Position numbers and translations under genes: made by a program
The notes under the pieces: model-generated
The model's database searches: none
Told to the model about the DNA's origin: nothing
What the model saw: the letters and a program-made list of their open reading frames with translations, nothing else
Part shown: one piece after another, positions 16,738 through 24,677 of the stretch
How positions within the stretch are numbered: position 1 is the stretch's first letter
Layout: each line of letters opens with the position of its first letter
Source: a bacterium
GTDB taxonomy: Bacteria; Verrucomicrobiota; Verrucomicrobiia; Verrucomicrobiales; Akkermansiaceae
NCBI GenBank assembly: GCA_018222765.1
Contig: JAAEZT010000002.1
Span: 170,111 to 234,110, forward strand
Direction of reading: 5' to 3'
Length of the DNA: 64,000 nucleotides

Positions 16738-19213
16738 TGCGTTGGATTGGTTTTTTTCGGTAGATGAAGGAGTCCGAGGTCAACAAAGACAGGACGACCA
16801 TTTTAAAACTTCCACCGCTTTTCACGTAAGCGGTTTCAGCATCGATTAAAGTTTGTGAATCGGAAAGCATTTCATTTCGTCCCATGAAGTAGCGGAAGGC
16901 ATGACGAATGATCGACTGCTGGACTCTACGGGACTTAGCGAGCCGATCAATCAACTCAAAGGCATCTTTGACCTCTCCGTCTAATGCCATATCGCCTGTC
17001 CCTTCGAGGAATCCGACCGAATTCAAGGGTTTAGTCTTATAAGTGTGCTCCCCAAACTTCCCCTGCCCCTTCTTTAGGATGTTTTCAGGATGCTCCAGAG
17101 ACTCGCTCAACCGATAGCGGCCAAAGTCATCGAAGACTTCAAAAGTCAACCCGAGCGGATTCATTTGCACGTGACACTTCCAGCACTCTTCCTTTGAAGT
17201 CACGCCGTCCAACCTTTCACGCAAGGTGCGATGGTGATCCTCCGGAATTTGCGCATCCACCGTGATGGGAACGTCTGGCACATAGCCCGCGAGCAGTTTT
17301 TCACGAACCCACCTTCCGCGCCGCACCGGATCAGTCTCAGTGTTTTGGGAATGCGCCACTAGCCAGGCCGGATGGGTCAGGATTCCTTTCCGATTGGGAA
17401 CCTGAAAGGGCTGCGTCGTCGGAAAGTCCCAGTAATCCTGATCGGTGTATTTCCCATTCCCTCCAATCGGCCCACTGCCAGCCGATTTCGGCAAGCTGTA
17501 AACCTCGGCATAACTGAACTTCTGTCCGCCGTGATAAAACCACGGAGATGTCGCCGGAGTAATCCCGCGGCCAAAGGTCACTTTGAAATACTGCATGAAC
17601 CTCTGAAAGTCTCTCCCGGTTCGCTTATCGTCGGCCTTGGTAATCTTAATCGCCTTCAGCACCTCACGATATCTCTCAAAATTCTCCGTAACAAATTTTT
17701 TGGGGTCGTCCTCCCATCCGGTGTCCTTCAGCGCTTCCCAAACCGCTTTCCAACTCGCGATGATTTTCGCTCCTTCTTCATTGTTGTGACGATGAAGCAC
17801 AAAAAACTCATCCGTGGTAAGGAGCTTCTCAAAGACAGCCTGATCCTCCTTCAGAACCCAATCAACCACCTTGTCAGCCTCATTGGTCACCCAACCCGCC
17901 GTTCCGGAATAGCCTCTCGCAGAATTCATAAACGCACCGCCACTTCGGGCGGTATCCTTAAAAACCTTGGTGCTATTTGGATAACCAAAGAACTCGCGGA
18001 AGAAGCGATTAAGCTTCGGGTGGGACACTTTGTGTGAGCGCAGGTGCAGGCCATTCACCGTCGGGTCTACCTCCCCTAAAAATGCTTTCTTATCCTTGAG
18101 CAAACGCAGGACTTCCCGCCGATAATCCTCCCTTGTATTCAGCCGACCTTCCTCCGCCGCCCTAACCAGAGCTTCGTCAGGGTTGCGGTCGCTGAGAGCA
18201 TAGGCAATAGCGTAGCTCGCCTCCCGGGGAGACAGTTTGCGGCGCCCTTCTTGATCCAATTCGCCATCCCCGAACTCAAGGCGATACATAAACTCCGACT
18301 TCAGCAGCACACTCACCAACATCTGGCGCAAGCCTTCCGTATTCCCACCCAGCGCAATACTCTCCTTCAAAAGTGCGAGGTGATTCTTCAACTCCTCCTC
18401 GCTGGCCCGACGCTGGAGCACGCAGTGATACTGCGCGTGGATCGCCGAAGTCATTTCCTTCTCAGTCGGAGTTGATTTCTTAGTAACAATCACCGTGAAT
18501 GCTTCCGGAGTATTCCCCGGATGCCACTTATCTTTGGGGTTCTCAAATTCATTCGCCTTCAGCTCCCCATTCTTGACCCGCGCCTCCCTGAGCTGCTTTC
18601 GCGAAATCCAATCAGCGTTCGTCAACATCGTCAACAAATGTCCACCATCCAGAGTCGTGGTATCGTAATAACGAACACCGGCATGGTCCGGAAGAATGAT
18701 CGGAACAGTCACCCCATAAAAAGTCCGCTGACGCCCTTTCGCCTCAAGCCCAAAAACCGCATTGACTCGCTCAATAAAAATCTGGGGGCTCACCAACCAT
18801 CTCCGGGAAGGCGTAAAGGGCTTCTCTTTAATCTCGCCACTGAAGAGTTTCTCATGATCCACATAGTTTCCGTAATTGGGATAGCGCAACTTATCTTCCA
18901 AAGTCGACGCATTGCGCTTCTTCAACTCACCCGCCACCCAAACGAGCATTTCCTTGCGCTCCGAAACGCCCGGTTGCTTCTTTTTCTTCTTCGGAGGCAT
19001 CTGCTCGAAATAAAGCTGCTCCTGAATCTTGTTGAAGACATCGAGCCGCACCTCCAGCGGAAGCGTGTCCAATTGATCCAGCCGGAGACCGCCCTTCTGC
19101 TCCCATTCGTCGTGACAGGAATGACAGTAGTTCTCGAGAAACTTCTCCGGCTCGATGGCCATCGCGGACCCGAACGACAAAGCCGTAAAAATGATGCTCC
19201 ATCGCTTCCTCAT
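16730..19213 (-). CDS. DUF1592/DUF1588/DUF1585 cytochrome-like protein, divergent first copy
   Basis: The ATG at 19213 starts MRKRWSIIFTALSFGSAMA, a good Sec signal; an in-frame TTG or ATG up to 24 codons earlier cannot be excluded. 827 aa from this start. A heme site CHSCH lies about 30 residues in, followed by a Lys-rich PPKKKKKQPG loop. The DUF1587-like part is divergent, with an insert around GVRYYDTTTLDGGH. Then follow the DUF1592 (SPREASYAIAYALSD), DUF1588 (CWKCHVQMNPLGLTFEVFDDFGRYR) and DUF1585 (RHAFRYFMGRNEMLSDSQTL) parts. First gene of the four-gene unit that ends at 11487. The gap to the DUF1501 gene upstream is about 160 bp, so a separate promoter is possible. Confidence 0.85.
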   Translation of the reverse strand: MRKRWSIIFTALSFGSAMAIEPEKFLENYCHSCHDEWEQKGGLRLDQLDTLPLEVRLDVFNKIQEQLYFEQMPPKKKKKQPGVSERKEMLVWVAGELKKRNASTLEDKLRYPNYGNYVDHEKLFSGEIKEKPFTPSRRWLVSPQIFIERVNAVFGLEAKGRQRTFYGVTVPIILPDHAGVRYYDTTTLDGGHLLTMLTNADWISRKQLREARVKNGELKANEFENPKDKWHPGNTPEAFTVIVTKKSTPTEKEMTSAIHAQYHCVLQRRASEEELKNHLALLKESIALGGNTEGLRQMLVSVLLKSEFMYRLEFGDGELDQEGRRKLSPREASYAIAYALSDRNPDEALVRAAEEGRLNTREDYRREVLRLLKDKKAFLGEVDPTVNGLHLRSHKVSHPKLNRFFREFFGYPNSTKVFKDTARSGGAFMNSARGYSGTAGWVTNEADKVVDWVLKEDQAVFEKLLTTDEFFVLHRHNNEEGAKIIASWKAVWEALKDTGWEDDPKKFVTENFERYREVLKAIKITKADDKRTGRDFQRFMQYFKVTFGRGITPATSPWFYHGGQKFSYAEVYSLPKSAGSGPIGGNGKYTDQDYWDFPTTQPFQVPNRKGILTHPAWLVAHSQNTETDPVRRGRWVREKLLAGYVPDVPITVDAQIPEDHHRTLRERLDGVTSKEECWKCHVQMNPLGLTFEVFDDFGRYRLSESLEHPENILKKGQGKFGEHTYKTKPLNSVGFLEGTGDMALDGEVKDAFELIDRLAKSRRVQQSIIRHAFRYFMGRNEMLSDSQTLIDAETAYVKSGGSFKMVVLSLLTSDSFIYRKKPIQRNE

Positions 19214-19375
19214 GCCAGTGAGGCGAAATGAAAAAGATCGAAAAGCCATAGAGAAAAAACAAAAAATGGCAATCAGCCGTGACACCGTAAATCAACGAGG
19301 GGAAGCGGCATTCCGCAACTAAAATCGGTCCACCAACCCTGCTTAAAAACGATCAGGATTATTCACTTCGCCCAA

Positions 19376-20812
19376 TTACGCGAAGACATCCATCACCGCT
19401 TTTCCGTGACCGTCCTTGGTTGCAAAGAAGGGGCGCTTTTCGACATCAAAAGCTGTCTTGGGGCTGATACCCATCGCCGTGAAAATCGTGGCGTGCAGAT
19501 CTTCGACAGGAACCGGGTTCTCCACTGCGAGCAAGGGTCGTTCATCCGCAGTCTTCCCGTAGAGTCCGCCCTTTTTCACTCCACCGCCAAACATCGCCAC
19601 GCTCGTTCCACCGGTGAAGTGCCGGTGAAGGCCGTATTGCTTCATCTCCGTGAGCTTGTCAGTCCGGGCACGGGATTGATCCTTGGCATTCGACCCGGGC
19701 CTTCCTTCAATCATCATGTCCCGGCTGAACTCACTCGCGATCACCACGAGCGTCCGGTCGAGCAATCCCCGCTCCTCCAAATCCCGAATCAACTGCGCAA
19801 TCGGCGCATCGATTTCCTTCTTTAAACGATCCACCGTAGAGTGCCCGTTCTCGTGAGTATCAAAGTGGACAAAAGGAATGTATTCCGTCGTCACTTCGAC
19901 AAAACGCGCGCCTTCCTCAACCAGACGACGCGCCAAAAGGCAACCCTGTCCAAAACGACCGGTGTCATACTTCTCAACCGATTCCTTGGGTTCAAGTGTC
20001 AGATCGAAGGCGCCTTTCTCTTCCGATTGCAACAAGCGATGCGCCGACTCCATCGAACGCAACATCGACTCCTGCTGAAAGTCGCTCATGTATTCCCTGT
20101 TGGGATTTTGATCGATGAGCTTTTTAAAATGCTTGTAACGATTCGCAAAGCGCCCTGGCTCCATCCCTTTGGGCGGCTGCACCGAGCGCACGGCATCTTT
20201 AGGATAAGGAAGATTCATCGGCCCAAATTCCGAGCCAAAAAAACCACCCGTGGTGAAAGCCTTGAGTTCCTCTTTTTCGCCAACTCCTTCGAGTCGTTGC
20301 CCAATGTTAATGAAAGGCGGGATGACAGGATTCTTTGGACCCAACACCTTGCCCATCCAGGCCCCGATGTGCGGAGCGGCCACCGTGAGTGGCGGAACAT
20401 ACCCGGTATGCCAGTGGTACTGATGACGCGAATGCAAAATGTGCCCGAGGTCGGGTTGCACTGCAGACCGAATCAAGGTGCCCCGGTCCATCACCTGGGC
20501 GATTTTCTCCATCCCTTTAGTGATTTTGATGTTGTCCACCGCAGTATCGATAGCCGGGAAAGTGCTCAGGATCTTATCGACCTCCAGCCCCTTCTCATAA
20601 GGAAAGTAGCGTTTCGGATCAAAGGTATCCGGCGCGGCCATTCCACCGGCGAGCCAGATCAAAATACAGGAATCGGCCTTCGCCTCGGGATGCTTCACCT
20701 CGGCAGCATCCGCCAGGGCTCTCGCTCCGCTACCACCCAATGCGGCCAGCGAGGCAGCACTCAACTTTTTGACGAAATCTCGTCGCGTTCTTTGTTCTTC
20801 CGGAGTCATCAT
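19376..20812 (-). CDS. DUF1501 family exported protein (sulfatase-like fold)
   Basis: The ATG at 20812 is chosen because it lies one base after the stop of the upstream gene and begins MMTPEEQRTRRDFVKKLSAA, a Tat signal with the twin Arg. Longer in-frame starts would sit inside the upstream gene. 478 aa. DUF1501 features: CILIWLAGGMAAPDTFDPK, HSRHQYHWHTGY, a long middle with FGQGCLLARRLVEEGARFVEVT, VIASEFSRD, and HHFTGG-like RHFTGGTSVAMFGGGVKKG. The family shares the alkaline phosphatase/sulfatase core; no formylglycine motif is present. Its invariable partner is the DUF1549/1553 cytochrome-like protein, encoded immediately upstream. Function unknown; a shared periplasmic complex is inferred. 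Confidence 0.9.
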   Translation of the reverse strand: MMTPEEQRTRRDFVKKLSAASLAALGGSGARALADAAEVKHPEAKADSCILIWLAGGMAAPDTFDPKRYFPYEKGLEVDKILSTFPAIDTAVDNIKITKGMEKIAQVMDRGTLIRSAVQPDLGHILHSRHQYHWHTGYVPPLTVAAPHIGAWMGKVLGPKNPVIPPFINIGQRLEGVGEKEELKAFTTGGFFGSEFGPMNLPYPKDAVRSVQPPKGMEPGRFANRYKHFKKLIDQNPNREYMSDFQQESMLRSMESAHRLLQSEEKGAFDLTLEPKESVEKYDTGRFGQGCLLARRLVEEGARFVEVTTEYIPFVHFDTHENGHSTVDRLKKEIDAPIAQLIRDLEERGLLDRTLVVIASEFSRDMMIEGRPGSNAKDQSRARTDKLTEMKQYGLHRHFTGGTSVAMFGGGVKKGGLYGKTADERPLLAVENPVPVEDLHATIFTAMGISPKTAFDVEKRPFFATKDGHGKAVMDVFA

Positions 20813-20813
20813 C

Positions 20814-23177
20814 TTAACGAACGATTTGGTATTCAGGTTGCATGAAGACGAGCCAGAGCAGGTCTTCGATCGATTGCGCATCACGACCATCGCCAATGAC
20901 ACTCGATAAGACCGTACGCTCTCCCTCCAAAGGAGCACGCGAAAAGGCATGACGGAAAATCCAATCGACCATCTCGCCACTCTCCTCACCCTTTCTCGCG
21001 AATGTCTGCGCGCCTTTCTGCATGTGATTCGCCATCAAGTCTCCATTCGCCAAGTCAATCGCCTGCAAAGTCGTCAAATCACGAGGTCGCGAGGTCACTA
21101 CCTGATCCCGATGCGGCCGTCCGAGTGACCGCATGAGAAAATCATTCTTCACCAAGGCCGCTCTCACCGGCGGGATATTACCCCCTCCACTCACCGCAAG
21201 AATCTGCTTCGGATCTAGAATCTTCCCCCAGGGTCCCGTCGAGTGATCGTGCAATTCCGCCGCCGACTTCCATTGGCCTCCCGGCGGCCGGGCCTGCCAC
21301 GAGCCATCAGAAACAACTGCGACCTGCTTTCCTCCCCGAGTCATGATAATCTCGCTAATAAAACCCGCCGAGCCACCAAACATCTCGGCGTCCACTTCGA
21401 TCAAATTATCCCCCTTCCTCAAGGCCTTGGTCAGATCCGCCACCACCGGCTTCTGCCAGTCCCGCGAAGACGCCACCTTTGTCCCATTCACCTTCATCAC
21501 GAAAGCATTGTCGCAAGTCGCGATCAGCCTTGCTGATACGGGAACCTCGGTGAGCTTAATGGTCTTTCGAAGCTGCGATTTTTTCCCGGTCTTCCCCTGG
21601 TGCCAAATCCACTTAGCCGAAATCGGCTGAGGCTTGATACTCGTCTTCATCAATTCTTTCTTATCCGGAATCGTCCGATCAACCTTTCCCGCCGCTTCAT
21701 CCGGAGAAACCCCGCTCACCTGCCAGATCGTATCTAGCAGTTGCTCGGCCGTCATCCGCTTCGCGATGGGACCGCGATATTGATAATCCTCCCCAAGTTC
21801 TTTTTCCAATATCACACTTCGCGACTGATAAGCCTTCGAGTTCATGATAAAACGAACGAGTTTTTTTAAATCGTATCCATCCTCGGCAAATCGCACCGCC
21901 AGATAATCAAGCAAGTCCTCGTTCCACGGTTTGGAATCAAGAGCGTCAACCGGATGAGCAATCCCCCGCCCCATCAATCGCTCCCAGTATCGATTCACCA
22001 GGGTCCGCGTAAATCTACCATTCTCCTCATGCGTCATGAGCGCGGCCAATTGCTTCAATCGCTCGTTTTTCGAAGCCTTTGGATCAACATTTCCCAATTC
22101 GGGAAAAATCCACCTCGCGGTCGCCATTTTTCCCGTCGGTTTGTCGCAACGATGCAGCTCCAATTTCTTATCCGAAAAGATGGCCGCTAAATTATAGGCT
22201 TCCTCCAATTTCCATCGATCAATGAAGCTGTCATGACAACTCGCACACTTCATGTTGATACCGAGAAAGACCTGCGAGATGTTTTGCGAAAACTGAATCT
22301 CACGCGTCTGGCTCGAATTCACATCGCCCCGCCATTTGATCCCATTGATGAATCCCTCCGAAGCTGCCGTCGGCGAAATCAATTCCCTCACAAACTGATC
22401 ATACGCTTTGTTCTCCCGCAGCGATTGATAGAGCCACCCCGTAATTTGTTTCCGCCCTCCGGTGATGAAGCCCGTCCCGGTATAATCATTCCGTAACAGG
22501 TCATTCCACATCGTGAGCCAGTGATCGGCATAGGCAATATCCCGTGCCAGCAAGCGATTAATCGCCTTGGCCTTCTTATCCACATCCGAGTCCTTCAGGA
22601 ATGACTCCAACTCCGCCGGCGTCGGCAGTAAACCCACAATATCCAAAGTAGCCCGACGCAGAAAAACCGCATCTGGAGCCAGGCCCGGATTTGTCACTTT
22701 CTGCTGCGCCATCCCGGCATCTAAAATCCGGTCGATCGGATGATCCCGCCCCTGATGGGCCGGAGGTAATTTTACCTTCCGCGGTTTTAAGGGCGGCTCC
22801 CACGATGACTCACCCAAAGTAATCCCTTCCTCCCAGGGAAGACCTTCATTGATCCACCTCTCTAAGACCTCAATTTCCCTCGCCTCAAGCCTCGGCCCTT
22901 TGGGAGGCATCCACTCATCATCATCCTTCGAGTGAATCAACTTGATCATCAAGCTCTCCTTCGCCTTCCCCGAAATCGCGACCTCTCCAAATTCCGACCC
23001 CGCCAAAAGCTCCGCGCGCGTGTTGATCGACAGCCCGCCCTTCTTCTTGGTGCCCGTGTGACATTCCGTGCAATGCTTCCGAAGCACCGGCATCACTTCG
23101 TGCACAAAGTCCACTTCCCCCTTCGCCAGCGACGACAGCCCAAGCAGGAAAACCCCTCTGACAAAAAAACCTCTCAC
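20814..23177 (-). CDS. PSCyt1-DUF1549-DUF1553 cytochrome-like protein with an inserted carbohydrate-binding-like domain
   Basis: 787 aa with a short signal peptide (FLLGLSSLAKG). A heme motif CTECH lies at residues 36-40 (planctomycete cytochrome domain, to about 115), then DUF1549 from about 140 to 340, with CASCH and its FIDRWK follow-up, and DUF1553 from about 375. DUF1553 seems to be interrupted: residues about 505-655 (SAKWIWHQGKTG, a strand-rich stretch with ATCDNAFVMKVNG and GDNLIEVDAEM) resemble the N-terminal sandwich of bacterial alpha-L-rhamnosidases. The DUF1553 ending (LGRPHRDQVVTSRPRDLTTLQAI) resumes afterwards. Translation of the following DUF1501 gene starts one base after this stop. 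The promoter must lie in the region shared with the divergent GntR/LacI regulator. Confidence 0.88.
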   Translation of the reverse strand: MRGFFVRGVFLLGLSSLAKGEVDFVHEVMPVLRKHCTECHTGTKKKGGLSINTRAELLAGSEFGEVAISGKAKESLMIKLIHSKDDDEWMPPKGPRLEAREIEVLERWINEGLPWEEGITLGESSWEPPLKPRKVKLPPAHQGRDHPIDRILDAGMAQQKVTNPGLAPDAVFLRRATLDIVGLLPTPAELESFLKDSDVDKKAKAINRLLARDIAYADHWLTMWNDLLRNDYTGTGFITGGRKQITGWLYQSLRENKAYDQFVRELISPTAASEGFINGIKWRGDVNSSQTREIQFSQNISQVFLGINMKCASCHDSFIDRWKLEEAYNLAAIFSDKKLELHRCDKPTGKMATARWIFPELGNVDPKASKNERLKQLAALMTHEENGRFTRTLVNRYWERLMGRGIAHPVDALDSKPWNEDLLDYLAVRFAEDGYDLKKLVRFIMNSKAYQSRSVILEKELGEDYQYRGPIAKRMTAEQLLDTIWQVSGVSPDEAAGKVDRTIPDKKELMKTSIKPQPISAKWIWHQGKTGKKSQLRKTIKLTEVPVSARLIATCDNAFVMKVNGTKVASSRDWQKPVVADLTKALRKGDNLIEVDAEMFGGSAGFISEIIMTRGGKQVAVVSDGSWQARPPGGQWKSAAELHDHSTGPWGKILDPKQILAVSGGGNIPPVRAALVKNDFLMRSLGRPHRDQVVTSRPRDLTTLQAIDLANGDLMANHMQKGAQTFARKGEESGEMVDWIFRHAFSRAPLEGERTVLSSVIGDGRDAQSIEDLLWLVFMQPEYQIVR

Positions 23178-23582
23178 TCTCTGAAACCTACGGGTGAATT
23201 CGGATTCTATTTCACTTCGCGAAACGGTATTTCGCGAGCAGTCAACCAGACGACAGGTTTGAGGTCATGTTCACCACCTTTTACTGCCAAAAGAAACAGT
23301 ATCAAATCTTGTCCAACATGAGACTTATCAAGTGGGAAGTTATTTTGGAATTCATAAATGCTTTCTATGTGGACGTTCGTGTTAGGCCCTGGGGGAGCAA
23401 ATTGCGCTGCGGCGTTAACAGGTTTCGGAGATTTTCAGCACCCGCTCATCCAGCACCGATTGCCCTATGGAGCTTCGACGATGACACATAACGGTATCCG
23501 GTATCCGCCCTCCCCTTGATCGCCAACTCCCTGGGTCGGATTTATCATCGACAACCAGTATCCTTTTAGGCAGGTCTCATTT
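23178..23582. other. 405-bp divergent intergenic region between the cytochrome-like operon and the regulator gene
   Basis: Both flanking genes read outward, so this region should hold both promoters. It contains a perfect 7-bp inverted repeat at 23218-23236 (separate entry) and a direct repeat GGTATCC-GGTATCC near 23491-23504. The DNA around 23280-23350 is AT-rich and could hold promoter elements, though no convincing -35/-10 pair was fixed. No gene is recognised. Confidence 0.55.
23218..23236. promoter_or_regulatory. Perfect palindrome, candidate operator of the GntR/LacI-type regulator
   Basis: CGCGAAA (23218-23224), spacer CGGTA, then TTTCGCG (23230-23236): perfect 7-bp arms. It lies about 41 bp upstream of the start of the DUF1549/1553 gene and about 350 bp upstream of the divergent regulator. 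A 19-bp dyad of this form fits a dimeric winged-helix repressor. Assignment to the neighbouring regulator is inference. Confidence 0.45.
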
Positions 23583-24644
23583 GTGAGTTCGCTCAACTTC
23601 TCGTCCATCGCCTCACAAGTCGCCGACCACCTGCGCCTTGAGATCGCGAATGGACGCTGGAAGGAAGTGATACCCGGAAGAAATTCCCTCGCCGAGGAAC
23701 TCTCGGTCAGCCCCAAGACCGTCGAATGCGCCCTCTCTCTCCTGGAAAATGAAGGAATCCTCATCGGACAAGGAGCCGGGCGAAGACGTCGCATTGCCGC
23801 TCAACCCAAGAGCGGGGCGGCCTGCTCAATGCGTATTGCCATTTTGGATTATGAGGCGGCCACAAGAAAGGAAGACACCATGGTTGACCTTCTCCACCGT
23901 CTGGAAAAAGCCGGGCACCAACCTTTCTACACCTCGAAGAGCCTCCTCGATCTCAAGATGAATCCCAAGCGGGTGATCCAGGAGGTCAGACAAACCACCG
24001 CCGACGCCTGGATCGTCTGCGCCGCTTCACGCGAAATTCTCTCCTGGTTCGCCAAACAGGAAACGCCCGTTATGGCTCTCTTCGGAAGAAGGCGGGAACT
24101 CCCCATTGCCGGAGTGGGACCGGATCACATTTCCGCCTCGCGGGATGCCACCAAGCGCTTGATCGAACTCGGACACAAACGCATCGTCCTGATCACCCGA
24201 AACGACCGACGAGGCGGCGGCGACGGCCCCGAGCGTGCCATTTTCGACGAGATGTCCCGACACGGTCTCTCGGTCGGACCTTATAATATGCCCGAATGGG
24301 AAAAGAGTGCCGAAGGCTTGCAACAACTCCTCGATAACCTTTTACAAATTACGCCGCCCACCGCCTTGATCATCGATGAAGCCTTCATTTTCCACGCTAC
24401 CATGACCCACCTCGCGCAACGCGGAGTGCTTTCACCGGCAAATATTTCTCTGATCTGCTGTGAACCTGATACGACCTTTGCCTGGTGCAGGCCCTCCGTC
24501 TCATTCATCCGATGGGATCACCGTCCCGTCACCCGGCGGATCGAGAGCTGGGCCCGCAATCTCGCCCAAGGAAAAATTGACCACCATCAAACTCTCACCA
24601 AAGCTGAATTCATCGAAGGCGGCACCATCGGACCTGCCGAATAA
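23583..24644 (+). CDS. GntR-type DNA-binding domain fused to a LacI-type sugar-binding domain, transcription regulator
   Basis: 353 aa, starting with GTG at 23583, preceded by AGG-rich sequence. Residues 1-70 form a GntR-type winged helix: VADHLRLEIANGRW, SLAEELSVSPKTVECALSLLENEG. From about 82 to 350 it resembles a periplasmic-binding-protein/LacI ligand domain (MRIAILDYEA, RLIELGHKRIVLIT, TALIIDEAFIF). This build matches the AraR or bacterial XylR style of sugar-responsive regulators. The ligand is probably a sugar or sugar acid; which one cannot be read from sequence. It is divergent from the cytochrome-like operon and lies 33 bp upstream of the large heme dehydrogenase-like gene, so it could control either or both. 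The palindrome at 23218-23236 is a candidate binding site. Confidence 0.85.
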   Translation: MSSLNFSSIASQVADHLRLEIANGRWKEVIPGRNSLAEELSVSPKTVECALSLLENEGILIGQGAGRRRRIAAQPKSGAACSMRIAILDYEAATRKEDTMVDLLHRLEKAGHQPFYTSKSLLDLKMNPKRVIQEVRQTTADAWIVCAASREILSWFAKQETPVMALFGRRRELPIAGVGPDHISASRDATKRLIELGHKRIVLITRNDRRGGGDGPERAIFDEMSRHGLSVGPYNMPEWEKSAEGLQQLLDNLLQITPPTALIIDEAFIFHATMTHLAQRGVLSPANISLICCEPDTTFAWCRPSVSFIRWDHRPVTRRIESWARNLAQGKIDHHQTLTKAEFIEGGTIGPAE

Positions 24645-24677
24645 TTTCACCTCATCAACACTTCTGATCTCTATCTC

